Source: Eleginops maclovinus
Taxonomy: Eukaryota; Chordata; Actinopteri; Perciformes; Eleginopidae
Length of the DNA: 64,000 nt
NCBI RefSeq assembly: GCF_036324505.1
Contig: NC_086368.1
Location: 10,791,421-10,855,420, forward strand
Reading direction: 5' to 3'
The notes beneath the pieces were generated by a model. That model did no database searches and had not been told where the DNA came from. It saw nothing but the letters and a program-made list of their open reading frames with translations. Of the stretch, positions 20,401-43,712 are shown piece after piece. The position numbers and the translations under genes are program-made. How positions within the stretch are numbered: the first letter of the stretch is position 1; each line of letters begins with the position of its first letter.

Positions 20401-23400
20401 TGAACTTTAAAACAGATATTTAGACACATAGAAGACTATGGATTTCAACCTCCATCACTTACATAAAAAAAACCCAATTTGTGGGCAGGAGGTGAGGCTT
20501 GTTTTAAAGCGTTTTATGGAGGAGCCAGATCTGAATTGACAATGCGGGTATATGTCATTTTCCAAGGCGCCTGCTCTATTAACTTATATTCATTGTAGGC
20601 ACCTGAGCTCTCTTTCTTTACTTTCTCCCCATTCCCTACATTATTCAGTCCATGTACGGACAGTTTTATAGATTTTGTGAGCCTGGGTAAACACTGAGAC
20701 TGAGAGAGACGCAGGCAAGTGATAAATGCACTGCGGAAATTGAAGTGCTCTTGAACTCAATCATGGTCCTGTGGTAAATACCCCTCAGAGAGCCGCCTTT
20801 GAACAAGGTCTTTATTTGCCATGATTCATATCTAATCCTTCAAATCTCCTTTCCCACAACACAACCAGGCTCAAGTTTATTCAGGTTTATTCACACAGTC
20901 AGCTTGTATGCACTTTTATTGTTGTTGTTTTTTAGCACTATTAAACCAGATGTTGCATAACTTATTTTTCTGAAATGCAGCACTTAGTTCTTTTAATTAA
21001 GATAAAAAGAAATAGAGAGAGCATAGAAAGCATTTTAACATGCACACTAATACAATAAAAAGGAAGATCCTGTAAAATCAGGTGCATAAGATTTTGATTT
21101 GTGTCCCAGAGGAAAAAAGGGAAATGGAGCGTCTTTGTTGCTCGCCCTCCACCTCATCTCCCTCCTTGCTTCCTTCATCCCATCCCGCCCTCCCGCTGCT
21201 CAGGTACCTATTCTTGTTGCACTCTCCTGAAATTGTAGCAGTGTGGTGCAATCTGGTTCCCACACATGCTCCAGTTGAATGGGAAAGCTCACAAGGGACT
21301 ACAATCTTTCTTTTCCAACTTTTTCCCCCTTCTATCTTCAAAAGACTTTACAATATCTTATTTTATACCCATGATACTTTTGTCTCCTTTATATAGCCAC
21401 CCCCCATTTCACATCAAGACGTTGGAAGTAGTCACATGTTAACACTTCTTGATATTTGGTGTCTCTGGCACCATATTAGGAAAAGGCGTGAGGCTCAGCT
21501 ACACTGCTAGTCGTTGTTAGCAGCCTGTGAGACTTTCAAGGGCACTCTGGTGTTTGCAGCATCCTGGAGGGAACCAGGGGTAAGTGACTCTCTTAGGACA
21601 TGGCTTCTGCCATCGCTGCATTGGGATTTGTTTGTAGTGCTGTTTGAGGATCATTACTCCCCTGTATCTGTGTGTGCTTAATCCTGATGATTAGTCAGCT
21701 TTCCTAATTGAAAGTCAAATCTTCCATAGTATGCTGTGCATGCTGCAGTGCATTCATCTGAAGTCTTTAGTAGTACTCTTGATAAAAGTATGGAGCACTC
21801 ACTCATTGCACTTTTAGAACTACCATACATTTTGTCACAGATACTGAATCCCCCATCAGCTTATTGAGACCTCATTGCATCACATCAACAGTAGCTTCCC
21901 AGTATTTTTAAAACTACTGAAAAACCTCAAATCATTCGACATTACGACATATTTTTAATTATTTCTGATATGTTGCTTCATCTTTTCCTGTTAAAAGGGA
22001 CCTTGCTTCTGTTCAGGTTCATATTTGAATTTTGTGCCTCAACTGTAAAAGGGCTTTTGCTTTAATTTTCAAAAAGGTCTTTGTTTATTTGATACTGCCT
22101 GTGCTGCAGCTCCTCTTTTCACCCTCTGTCTGAAACCGTAGCCCAGTCTGCTCTGATTGGTTAGCATTTAGACTTTTGGAGCCCTCTAGGAGATGTCCCT
22201 CCCCTTAGCCTATCACGTACAATGTTGTTAAGCGCTAGCAAATAGAAGCGCAAGTGTGACGTATTGATGTCACTATGTCTGGAGGAAACTTTGGGATATT
22301 AGCCTTTGCAGAACATTAACATGCACAAAAACCTATATCACACACTACCGGAAAGGGGATAGCTCCAACAAGCATAATAGGGAAATCCACTGCTAAAATA
22401 TAATACCTCGATAGGCTGCTGTGCTGTAGTCACTTGATTGCATGTTTGCTTTTCATTTAGAGATGTGTTCACAGAAAAAGGGGGGTGTGTCCTTGCTGAG
22501 GTGCATCAAAAATAACTAAATGTAAGGTGATTCAAGTAAGTTTTAGTTCCATTTTGTAAAGTTGTAAGGATATTTTAATTATCATGTGAATAAAATATAT
22601 GACATTTTTCAACCTGTACTGCAAAATATATCTGTTGCATAAGTGCCTTCATTATTCTTTAAGGGCTGTGAGCACTCCTGTCTGTCCATCCTGTGTATGA
22701 GCTGGTAGATTTTTGAGGAAGAAGCAAAGTCCATGACTGATATCCGGAGAACTTGGCTAAATAAAGCACCTTATTCTTTACATAATTCACAGTCCTGTTC
22801 ACCCCTTCATGCATCGACCTATCTCTGTGTGACTCAGTGTTGCACCATGGGATACGTTAACCCCCCAGCGCGCCAGATTACAGCCTGGCAGGAGTTGAAT
22901 CAAAGCTTGCATGACCGTACGTGTGTGCTTCAAATCGCTCTCAAACAACTAGGCAGCTTACGCGCCCACACATCTCCACAGTGAGATCCTTCCACATCTT
23001 TGAGATTTCTCATACCTGTGTAATTATGTTCTGCAAGAAAATTACACTTAAAAACACCCACTAAGCCTCAGCTGTCCATGCAGTATACAACAACCACCTA
23101 CACGTTCTTTTTACAGCCACAGCCGGTTCCTTCCTCCTTGTCTGTTAATAACCCACTGTCCTGTCTGTCAGACTCTACCAACTATCCTGCAAACACTCAA
23201 ATGGATGCATGCATGATGTATTGGGGGGGGGGGGGGGGGTGTGAAATGCAACAATGCTTGGGTGTTAGTGTGCGATTGAGCGTCGTTTCCCAGAGAGCAA
23301 GGAACAGCTGCTCACATACACACTGGTGCAAACACTGTCTGGAACTGAGAGTGCCCTTATTCACAAAGGAACAAGGCTGTTTCATGTGGGTATGACTGTC

Positions 23401-24349
23401 TCTGTTTCAGCCCGCCTGAAATAGCCGGTCTCACAGTGAGTCACTCTGCAATGCCTCGAGGATGGACTTGGTGTGTGAACACGGCACTCAAACTTTCTGT
23501 GGGTGCACTTGACTGTCTGAGCGTGTTTGTCTTTGTCTGCACTCAGAATGACAGCGTGCTCTTTTTGCATTTGTCAGCCCATAATTGATGTATTCAGAAT
23601 CAGGATTGAGAGGAGAAGCGGGGGGTTTGATTACCTGTAGGAGGGGAAACTGTTTCTGTCCTTGTCAAATCACCAGTGTTAGCACTCGGCTTCATTACAG
23701 CCCACTTTGCTCCTTTGTTTGTTTTTCCTTGGAGAAGCTTATTGATTCAGAGCAGATTGAATCAGATGGGGATGACCTTGAATGTATGTGTGTTGGCTGT
23801 TTCAAGGTGTCCTGTTCTCCCAGTATTTGCATGCTAAACGGTTTTAACTGAACCTGGACTGCCTCCAAGGATACTCTGTGATGAGCATAGATGAACAGCA
23901 CACACTGCTGAGAGGAGTTTCTGTTTGAGAAAAGTGAATGAACAGAAACTGGAACAGGGTCGGTTCCTATTCCTGAGTTTTTTTCAGCCAACAGCTTTAA
24001 TTTCCTGTCAGGACAGATTTTTTAAACTCGTATTTAATTGAACATTATCTTCATAAATAATTAATCATCAAGCATTTTATAGCAAACGGAGTATTCTCAT
24101 GATCTAAAACATATCTATAAAATGTATTCTTTTTCCATTGTTTAAAAGTAATAATTTATGATTTTGTTTTACATTTTGACAAAAAGAAGCTGAAAGATTC
24201 CATTCTTTAAATTCTTTCAACTGAATATTTTATGAATTGTTTTATTGCTATTATGCATATTACGAGAAACAAGGATGACATCTTTTTTTTTTTTTATCTC
24301 TCGGGACCTTACATGCTGCATACTTACTCATCACTGGCTCTCATCCCAG
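17408..24349 (+). other. src intron 1 (5' untranslated intron), about 6.9 kb
   Basis: No supported coding exon. Contains a G17-18 run (23222-23239) and a few CT-rich stretches. A possible extra untranslated mini-exon occurs at 21559-21579 (acceptor tttgcag, donor gtaagt), unsupported otherwise. Confidence 0.4.
23222..23239 (+). repeat. Poly-G run
   Basis: Uninterrupted G tract of about 18 in src intron 1; able in principle to form a G-quadruplex, and length-unstable in sequencing. Confidence 0.85.
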
Positions 24350-24357
24350 GTCTGCAC

Positions 24358-33860
<9,503 letters not shown>

Positions 33861-36156
33861 AACCACACACTGAACCCAACACAGAACGATCTGCACTAAC
33901 CGACCTCAGAGGAGCACCTGTGGGAGGATCTGAGCCTGTGAAACTCACCTGGGAGGACCTTGAGGTTCTTCTGCAGAAGTCCCAACATGTGCCATAAAGA
34001 AATTGCTACAGAAGAACCTGAAGAACCTCCTGTCTGCAAGCACTCCCTGTTTACTGACGTTTCTCCTGTAGATGTGAGGATCAAGGCTATAAAGGAGAAC
34101 TCATGGTGGACAGACTCTGATTTGATTTTTTGTTTGAAAGGTGCGACTGATGTGGGAGGAACCTAATCAGGTACAGATGGAGGGGGAGGGACAATATTCA
34201 TCCTGTTGAAAAGAGAAGTTCAAGGGAGGATATTTCCGACATGAGCTGTTTAGCGAAAGCTTTCCCTCTTTTGTTGTTTCTTTTACCCTCACCTGGTACC
34301 TTTTCCGCCCACAGAGGTGCACTGCCACTTTGGATCAGGTGCCAAAGGGAAGTATATCTCTCTTAACCTGTTCTTTCTCCCTTCCGCCTATCTTTCTCTA
34401 TTTCCGTCTGACTTTGAGTATTTCCCTCCAGTGTTCTCAAGTGCTGCTTCTTCAAAGTGTCTCCGAATAACTCTGGAACTCTACTTTGCATCTTTATTCA
34501 TGTTTACTTGGACAATATGTAGTTTAAGCATTTTCAGCAGTGGACGAAAAAACAAAACCCTGATCTCACTTAATTTTTTTCTGGGATAATAGGCAAGGTT
34601 GTTAGAAACCCTTTCATGGTAGTGCCAGGGTAAATGTGTTCAACAGGCAGGTTCTGTAATAATGCAATTAGGTCAACTGAAGTAAAATTTGAGGCCTTTC
34701 TAATTTTTTTCTAGCTGTATTTCTTGACATATGCTGAACAGTTCTACCAGTTCCAACCTCAACAATTAAAAATGATTTTGATGCAGGTAGTGTTTGGATG
34801 CTTATTGTTTTGATTGACCCTGATTTAACTGGACCGTTGCATTGAAAAGGATCAGCACAGTCACAGTGACACTAAAGAGCAGTTTGAGTAGTAGCTTGTT
34901 TCCTCAGAGGCAAAATGGGGTAACTTTCATCAAACATTTATGTGACCCACTAAGAGGCTGATGGCTACCCAAACCAATCATATTACTGTTTAATATTCAA
35001 CCCAGCTCAAGATTGGAAAACCCTAAGTGTGAAAGCCTACCATGTTGTGTGCCAAATAAATCACATTTCTTTACTGGTGTCCATGTATATAATGTTTTAT
35101 TATCAAGGGGCTTATATGGGGGGTCTTAGTTCATAAACAGGCTAATGTTTACTCAAATTTTACAATAAACTCTGCACCATTTCTCCAGTTAAAGTCGTGG
35201 AATTAAGTAAACTGGACAAAAAACCTGTTTAATATTAAAAAAAGGTTTTTAATCACTTGACAGCTGTTTCAGCGTCCATGAAAATATGCAACCAGGCAGC
35301 CCTAATGAAATTGTAAAACTTCAATCAGGTAACCCTAAAAAAACTGTATTTATGACTTAGTATAAGAGTTGATTTTAAAACCAGTTAGCATGCTTTTGTG
35401 CCGTTCTTCTCTTGACCATTGGCTGGGTTTGTATTTATGCCGTACTGTACATCAACATGTGTATGTTTACTTTACTTGAGGCGAGGGGATCATATACAGA
35501 CATTTGTGCCATTAACTTACAATTATTGTTATTTTTGTATATCTTACCCAATGCTGCCAGTTCTCACTGTCATACTGTACATACTGTAGCTCTTTAGCGT
35601 TGGTTTTGTATCATGTAAGCCACTTTCATATCGCAGGTATTTATGTTGGGTGTCACACATCTCACAGTGGATTAGTTTATGGTGTAGTCGATGCAGCAAC
35701 AGTAGAAATAAAGTGAGATTGTTGCCCAAAAATGACTAACCATCCTGTTATCAAAATATGAGCCAGGCAGCAATAAGAGGAGGTCCATGCTCTCTAAAAA
35801 TACAAAATATTATCCGGTGATTATGAATCCTAGCGATTAATTTAATCAAAAACGTGGGCACTTGTGAAACCACAATGAAAAGGGAGTTTGGGTTGTGATA
35901 TGACGTGAAAAATGAGGACAAAGATGTAAATAGTATCTAAAACAAATGACTGTGACGATCATGTAATTTGTTTTTGTATTGTTTTTCTTTAATAGTACCT
36001 CCATGTTGAGGTTTTTACAATGACGCACGCACGCCTGTTCCCCAAAAAGTTTTAATAAGATGCTACTGTAAATGGGGCTTAAGGAATGTTTTCTTCTTTT
36101 AAAAAGCCTATTGAACTTAGCTCTTCTGCAAAAGACAATTTCAAATTGGGTTTGAC

Positions 36157-36200
<44 letters not shown>

Positions 36201-36610
36201 CCGAGAACATCTTATCAGTGCTATTCTCTTTTAAGAATTGGAAATCCCCTGTTTTCTTCTGACGCACTGAACCGCCTGTAAGTCACAATGTGGAAGTGGA
36301 TGGGCTCATGACAAACATGAGTAATGCAAAGTCTGATTGGATTTTAATGTGACACATGAAGAAGTGTCTGTCTTTTATTTAATCTTTCATTTTTTTAATG
36401 AATCTATGCAGTTTTGGTCTGGCATTCCTGCAACTTCATGGCCATTTTGTTCTAAAGTCAAAAACAATAATCATAAACAGAAGGTGTGAGCATTTTGTAA
36501 GGACTTCTTTTTGTCTTTTTTTGTTTCAGATGTAAAAGGATTGAAATGGGTATCGTGCCACTTTATGTTGATCTTTAAATGTGCAATAAATTATATTTCA
36601 AATGTGTTTT
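33861..36610 (+). other. src: src 3' untranslated region (probable, about 2.7 kb)
   Basis: No open gene; the sequence runs from the stop to a strong polyadenylation site. It contains a (TA)n tract at 36159-36197. AATAAA also occurs at about 35056 and 35707, so shorter forms are possible. Confidence 0.55.
36159..36197. repeat. (AT)n microsatellite
   Basis: About 20 AT units within the probable src 3' untranslated region. Confidence 0.95.
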
Positions 36611-36650
36611 GATAAGAGTGTGTGCTGGTGTGTGTGCTGCCCTTTTGCCC
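36585..36650 (+). terminator. src distal polyadenylation site
   Basis: AATAAA at 36585-36590 is followed 25-50 nt later by a GT-rich element (gtgtgtgctggtgtgtgtg), the classic downstream element. Confidence 0.65.
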
Positions 36651-37485
36651 TCTATACAAATATCATGCCGTTTGGATGTGACTCAGTGAACTGTGCTGCA
36701 CCACAAGCCAATGCTTAGAGAAGTGAGCCTGTAATATGAGGGTTCTCAGTTCATGTTTCCAAAATGTTTGTGACATTTAGCAAGACTTAAATGAAGTGAA
36801 AGTAAAAGCAGTTTAATTGCAAGTGTGTAGAGATGTTAGGTTTAACTGTGAGCATTGAATAAGGTTGAAGTGTCACATTAAGAGTAAATGCAGAGTGAAT
36901 TCTAAGAGAATCCATCTAAATGAAACCTCAGAAAGGAGATGAAATAGGTAGAAACGAAGTGAAGGTCGTGAAAGAAAATATCGCTAGTTTATACACGTGA
37001 CATGACCCGTTTTTTTGATAATTTAATGCATAAAAACAGAGCACAGTTTGTGATCATTTCAATGTTTTTACCTCCAAAATAATCTTTTATTCAAAGCAAC
37101 TGTAGATAATTTACATAATCCAAACATGTACTTCAAAGTATTAACACATAACACATAATGTTGTACACATTAAGCTACACAGCAGTATTTGTTTTTCTTC
37201 ACAGGGGACCAAATATCACCAAACATTTTATAATCTGAATACATTTTACAACAGTCATTTATATGAAATAAACCAAAATAAAAAGTTCTCTACTCGCCTT
37301 TTTTTAATTTACCAATGAAGCTGTATCTTTCCTTACATCATATTACCTCATACAGTACATTTTCACTTCTGTTCTGGGGTTTTATCTTAATTTGAACTTA
37401 AAAAAGAACTTCGTAGGGGGTCAAACGTGTATTTATATAGCCCAACATCACACATTTTACATTTGTCTCTGGACTTTTTTTTTTT
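36651..37485. other. Intergenic, nothing recognised
   Basis: AT-rich DNA downstream of src; no exon or repeat family identified. Confidence 0.4.
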
Positions 37486-37491
37486 TTTTAC

Positions 37492-37633
37492 AGAAAACGA
37501 ATATGTTCAGGTTACTTCTGGCTATGTCGACCCCTGCTTCCCTCAGGGTGGCACAAGTGTATCTGTCCACAGGGGGGCAGTGTTCATCTGGAGTAACAAG
37601 GACAAAGTGGACTGGAGCAACCGGACACACTGA
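37492..37633 (+). pseudogene. Orphan exon-like open segment, unidentified
   Basis: A polypyrimidine tract and acceptor (ttttttttttacag, AG at 37490-37491) precede an open segment reading ENEYVQVTSGYVDPCFPQGG and then SVSVHRGAVFIWSNKDKVDW up to a TGA at 37631-37633. No partner exon was found upstream, since src occupies that strand. It may be a relict terminal exon of a lost gene or chance. Family not recognised. Confidence 0.25.
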
Positions 37634-37949
37634 GCTGCAGTCCAGCAGCAGATTGTGACCCACCTGCTGTGGTGGCCTCCTCCAAACAACATTAACCTTT
37701 GAAAGTTATTTACAGACAGCGTGATGGACACCAGTGCCCCTTATAGCACCATACTGTAATTTATGTGCAGACCTCATTTGCACAATCACTGTTCACCTTT
37801 TTGCTTTATGTCAAAATCCGCTGAAAGTATCCACAGCTGTTAATTGATTACAGACGAGCTCTTCTCATGTTGAGCCAATAGGCACCTAACGAGCAGCTAC
37901 TCTGTCCTGCATTTTTTTAAAAAGTACCTCATTACTTAGGTAAAGTATG

Positions 37950-37952
<3 letters not shown>

Positions 37953-38043
<91 letters not shown>

Positions 38044-38047
38044 GTGT
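37953..38047. repeat. (GT)n microsatellite
   Basis: About 95 bp of GT units; lies 184 bp before a long (CA)n, i.e. in inverted orientation to it. Confidence 0.97.
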
Positions 38048-38231
38048 AACTGTTGTTTTTCCCATCTGCTGAGGCGGAGTGCGAGTCATTTATCTCAGTT
38101 ATCCAGACAGTGTCAGAGCTCCATCTGTGAAAACAGTAAACACACTGACTCACACTCTGTAAGTGACTGCCATTGATACCAGACAAGAGAGCACTGCAGA
38201 TGCACACACGGATATAGAATGTCTGTGCGGG

Positions 38232-38389
<158 letters not shown>

Positions 38390-38528
38390 CTTGAGCTAGG
38401 AACATCTTTCCAACCTTTTTCCTGGAAAGACAGGACCATGACATCTCTGAAGGAGCAAGAGAAGGTGACCGGATGATGCCCAGTGGACAAAGAAGTGGAC
38501 ACTTTGTCCAAAACACACTTAGTAACCC

Positions 38529-39161
38529 TTAACCACTCAGTTTCTGCGAGGGCATGTTAAGAAAGGTGCTTCTAGGAGGCGACGAGAAGCCTTGCAGGAC
38601 TTTTGGTACCACCTGCATCACCACTTGTTGTGGGCCACGCAGTTTGGAGCTGGAGGTGGACTGCAGTCGCTCTGTTAGTCTCCTGCCGTACTCCAGAGCC
38701 AAGTTCATCAGCTTTTGGTGATGAAAACAAGGAGGGATGTTATCTGGGGACATGATCAGCCTTCTGGCTTCAAACACAATGTTTAGTTATAGTTCAAAGT
38801 CCCAGAGCTGCACGCTCAGTGAACTTTTGCTTTCCTCTTGCAGCAGGTCTGTCATGTCACCGACAGTCACTTCAGATGGGATCATGTCTTTCTGCTGAAG
38901 CCGCAAAAGTTCAATAAACAGTGCGATCTTGGTCTCGTAAGACTCAATCTGCCAGCAGATCTGCAGAGCCCACTCATATAGAGATGTGTCGAACAACACC
39001 GTGATGGTTCTGTAGATGCCGGTACTTCCTTTAATGAAATTCATAGACATTTTGCTGCTGGATACCTCAATAATTTTGTTGACTTTTGAACCCTCCTGGG
39101 TAGAAACATGGTTCACAGAGCGTAGAGTAGTTAGAGCCAAAGAAGATGTTCTGTGCATCAA
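38529..39161 (-). pseudogene. Unidentified minus-strand open segments, possibly decayed coding DNA
   Basis: Two consecutive open stretches in the same minus-strand frame, separated by a single TAA around 38784-38786. The upstream part contains TITVLFDTSLYEWALQICWQ and ALFIELLRLQQKDM; the downstream part LMNLALEYGRRLTERLQ and QVVMQVVPKVLQGF. Both look like amphipathic helices. Together they give about 200 residues with one in-frame stop. No family recognised and no splice logic was established. The plus strand also shows coding-like similarity in part of this region, so the strand is uncertain. Confidence 0.3.
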
Positions 39162-39430
39162 CAGACTTCAAACACATGAAGATCACTAGACTTTGTGCAG
39201 AATCCATTCAGTTTCCTCTGTGCACGACTGCTCCTAATGATTCACACAGACTCTGAACGATGTATGCAGAGTTGCCTTGCCTTTCTTCAATGGACTCCAT
39301 TGATAATGTCTTTCTGGACATCAGAAAAATCTCCCTCACTGTTAAACCATCCTGGATAGAAGCAGGAATCACAGAGCGTGGATTTGCTATTGCCATAGGA
39401 GAGTTGCCTCTGAGTGCAGTGAGCTATGAA
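39015..39430 (+). repeat. Pair of diverged homologous segments (39015-39140 and 39262-39400)
   Basis: The two segments align collinearly at roughly 60% by eye. On the plus strand they share the pattern (M..ID...LD...LT..PSW.E...TER....A). Conservation is greater at the protein level on the plus strand than on the minus, which hints at duplicated coding units, now broken by stops. Confidence 0.4.
39146..39271. repeat. 126-bp direct repeat, copy 1
   Basis: Begins atgttctgtgcatcaacag and ends gatgtatgcagag. Copy 2 is at 40776-40901 with only two base differences seen. Confidence 0.92.
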
Positions 39431-39454
39431 CTGAAAAGTAAAAACACACATACA

Positions 39455-39758
<304 letters not shown>

Positions 39759-39879
39759 CTACAGTTACTGTTTGTTTTTATCTCATTACAGTGACAGGAG
39801 CATGGCAACCCAGTGAGAAGCTGGATAAAAGTGGTGTTTTCTTGTTTCTTTTTATTCCTCGACTTGTGGTCCAGGTTTG

Positions 39880-40008
39880 CTCCTCTCTTTCAAATGATCC
39901 TGGCTTTGTCAGCATACAGTTAGTGTACATGAAGATATTAGAGCCCTTTGTTGTAAGGGGATCAATTACAGTGAGAAACACATCAATAATCTGGCACTCG
40001 CATGAAAC
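39880..40008 (-). pseudogene. Minus-strand open segment, unidentified
   Basis: In one minus frame the segment reads CECQIIDVFLTVIDPLTTKG and SNIFMYTNCMLTKPGSFERE, with ordinary composition and no stop. It may belong to the same decayed locus as the neighbours. No start or splice site is convincing. Confidence 0.2.
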
Positions 40009-40726
40009 AATTTAAACTTAAATTGTAAAGCACATTTTAAAACAACATTGATTGACCAAAGTCCTGAACAGCCTCAAAATAAAAATCACGCAAAGCAAGT
40101 AAAACAACTGCTGCACAACAGAAGATGAAGTCAAGGTGTGAAACTCAACTCAATAAATAAAAATTGGCCACAAGAGCTGTGTCTTCAGCTGAAAGTTAAA
40201 GGTTTCTGTAGTGTACTGTAAGTAAGTTTTAGATTTACTTGATTGTACTTTATTATTTTAATTCTTTCTCATTTGAGAATATTCTTTGATGTCTCCTTGA
40301 CTGCATAGTAACTATTTACATTTCAAAGATGTGATCATCTTATAAAACATGATACATTGTTTTTGATTAAACAGTGTGTAAAAGCATTAAAAATGGATCC
40401 CCGCAACCAACTGCAACATTCCTGGTTACATGTAAATGCATCAATAATAATAAATCAGTAATGTAATAAAAAAAAAACGGTGTTCTTTTTCTGCTAACAC
40501 TTACAGTCATTTTGAACGATGGTACTCCATTAATTCTATAGTGTAGCATTTCTTCTTTACAGTTTTTGTAACTCCACCTCTGCTGCTGTTAAAGCCCAGG
40601 TTAAATATGGCACATGGTTTTGGTTGGGCAAAAGATTATAAACAAGAACCATTCCTCTCTCTTCTTGTATTTGCCTACTAATTGTATTTCCTGTCCCTAT
40701 CATCTGTCTCTCTTCGCACACTCAGA

Positions 40727-40887
40727 TATTCTGTTTGAAGGCAAGACTTCCTCCAGGAGCTGGAAACTGACCCACATGTTCTGTGCATCAACGGACTTCA
40801 AACACATGAAGATCACTCGACTTTGTGCAGAATCCATTCAGTTTCCTCTGTGCACGACTGCTCCTAATGATTCACACAGACTCTGAA
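40727..40887 (+). pseudogene. Exon-like open segment, unidentified
   Basis: After an acceptor-like cacactcag (AG at 40725-40726) the frame reads ILFEGKTSSRSWKLTHMFCA, then DFKHMKITRLCAESIQFPLC to a TGA. Its 3' part is the duplicated 126-bp segment. It could be a relict last exon; no family recognised. Confidence 0.25.
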
Positions 40888-40901
40888 CGATGTATGCAGA
40901 G
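40776..40901. repeat. 126-bp direct repeat, copy 2
   Basis: 124 of 126 bases match copy 1, 1.63 kb upstream. Here it lies in an open segment that ends in a TGA at 40885-40887, inside the repeat. Confidence 0.92.
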
Positions 40902-43330
40902 CTGATGCTTTTTTTTTTTTATATCCGAGGATGAACAGGTGTGCAGACTTTAATCAGTCTTCCTTTGTTGTGATTTCCGCACAGTGTTGAGAGAGCTGTT
41001 TGGAGCCCAACCTGCATGACTTCCCCACAAGATATCTGCCAAGTAGCCTCAGGTGATGGAGCTCTTTGTGGCATGAAGTTTACCCTGTAGTTGATTCTGA
41101 TATCAGTCGCTGTGACTCAGTTCTGACTTGCCAGCAAAAATGTTGGGACAGTTTTGATACGCATGAAATCCTGTGCACACATCTTCAATAGACATGAAAA
41201 TACGTCCCATGATGGAAAATATTCAACTTTTTTGATGTTGGCATGAGCCAGGATTTAATCTGTCCTCAGTGTGAGATTAATTGTTATCTCACTTGCCTTT
41301 CATTGGTTTGTATTTTAAAGGTTTTGGATCGTGGATGAATACAAGATTGTATTTTTGTTTGTAATAAACAGGGTTGCCAGGCCAATGTGTCTGTGTTTAT
41401 TTCATGTTTTCCTTTGCAGCATGTTTTGAGGTGTCATAGCAAACAGTAGATGGATTTATAGACACACAAACACACATATTTCCCTGATATTGTGTACAGA
41501 CACCCAGCACCCAGAACATTTTTCTCATCCCCTGACATTCTAACTTGCACCAACGTGAGGTTGACATTTGTGGTTTTCAGTGAAATGTCTTAACAATTAT
41601 TTGAAGGATGGCAGTAAAATGTAAGACACACATAAATTCCAAAAATACCTGGCAGGTGAGAGGTAGAATCATCTTTATCACAGATCTATAATTTTTTCAT
41701 TGAGATAACCCACAGTTCTTTGCTCTTCTTTCAATAAAGAATCCAGTTGTTACACATCTGTGATACAGTAGCCTAGAACTACACAAACCACTTCTGTGTT
41801 TTGAACAAAAAGTTGCCTTTCACCTTAACCACAACCTAGCTCCTCACAGGGCACTTGTTGGTTTAGGACACTTGTGGTCGCACACAAACATATTACTTGA
41901 AGCCTTACAAGAGGAATTTGTATTCTTGTCATATCGACAAGACTCCAGCTGCTGTGAAAGTTAAATCCACTGTTTTATGCAAATGTTAGCAAGCTGAAAA
42001 GCTAAACCAAGAAAGTGAACATGCTTAGCATTTTACCTGCTTAACATCAACATAGTTAGCGTAGCGATGTCATTGTGAAGTTGATGGCGTGATAATGTTA
42101 GCATTTAGCTTGAAGTACCGCTGAACATTAGCACAACCTCAGGAGGCCACTAAGCATTACTGTAGACTCTTCCTCTTGTTTCCTTCTCTCATATTTTGCC
42201 TTTCTGTCTTTCTTTCCACTTTCTCCATCCACTCTTCTGCCTGCTCATAAATCCTCCCTCCCTCTGTCAGTCCTCCTCCAATTGCAAACACTTTGTGACA
42301 TTGCTCATCTCCTCTCTTGCTCCTTTTTCCCCTCACTTATCACTGCACAAACACTCTCCCTCTATACCTGTCTCCTCCGTCTTTCTTCCTCTCTCTCCAT
42401 TGATTTTAACATCTTGCTGCAACATTCATGTTTCCGGCTTCAACTGCCTCTCTCCCACACCCTCCACTGTTATCCATCTTCCTCTATTGGTCCATTCATC
42501 ACGTAGCCAAGACGATATTGGTTCATTTATCAAGCAGCGAGCAGCCCCTCAGCTGCAGACAGCAACCAGCACACCGACCCAGGAATGTAAAGGCTCAGGG
42601 TTCGGCCCCTAATGTTGCACGGCACATGGAACTGTGCAGTAAGTATCTTGGGAAATTTCCCCAAAGGCCATACTCCTTTGATGGAATTTATTATAAAGTA
42701 CTCAGTATTTTTTCTAAATCATAGACCGATAAAGAAAACAAATGTGAAACTCCAAAAGTTGTGAGACTGCAGAGAATGTTTTCAATGTGTGACACGTGGC
42801 TGATGAGTTTGTCCGAGAGGAATAGGCCTACTTTTCTTCTCTCTCTGAATCCAACAAGACTGTAGGTGTAACACTGGGTGGTGTGAGTTTATCTGTATTC
42901 ATGGCCGCCAAAAAATACTTGTTATTGGCTGCCAGGCATCTGGTAAAATCATATCACAGAACACCTCAAATCCAACCTGTGAGGTGGAATTTTCAACACA
43001 GAGTAAAATATAAATGAGATACCGGTTATTTAAGAGTTGCTAAGTATTACCGCATGACAAAGACATCTATTTGTATATGAATCGTTTTCCAAGTTGCATT
43101 TTTATCTTGTGACCAAGGGAAACACAGCAGCTAGAAATGACAAATGTGGTTGCTTGATTTGTGCAACACAAACAATTGGAATGGATTTGAAAATATGAAT
43201 TAACGGAGGGTATCATATAATATAAAAACTAAGAAAACTTGCTTTGCTTGTTTTAAATATTTTTTTACCCATCATTGATTTGCAGCAATGAAAGTTACTG
43301 GTTCTGATAACCATCAAATAACCAGTACAC
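40902..43330. other. Intergenic region
   Basis: No supported gene. 42170-42500 is strongly pyrimidine-rich (tctccctcc motifs) and gives spurious open frames. 'gcttagcattttacc...gttagc' pieces near 41980-42120 are low-complexity AGC/TTAGC repeats. Confidence 0.4.
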
Positions 43331-43385
43331 ACACGTACACAAACACATGCACACGCACGCACACATGCACACACACACACACACA
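43331..43385. repeat. Imperfect (CA)n microsatellite
   Basis: CA units interrupted by G and T. Confidence 0.8.
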
Positions 43386-43523
43386 ATATTCTCACATGGA
43401 CAGAAAGGCAGACCTCTGAATGAGGCGCAGCTGCATTCCTCTGGTTACATATAAATGTTTGCACATGCTAGGACCAAACACAAAATCACACACACTGGTG
43501 CAGGTTTGGGGTCTTTTTTGAGG

Positions 43524-43709
<186 letters not shown>

Positions 43710-43712
<3 letters not shown>

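Noticed and set aside
21559..21579. 21-nt segment with acceptor tttgcag and donor gtaagt in src intron 1
   Set aside because: Could be an untranslated mini-exon, but such pairs occur by chance in 7 kb; no other support.
42196..42612. 138-codon frame rich in Ser, Leu and Phe
   Set aside because: Produced by pyrimidine-rich DNA; no domain, no splice context.
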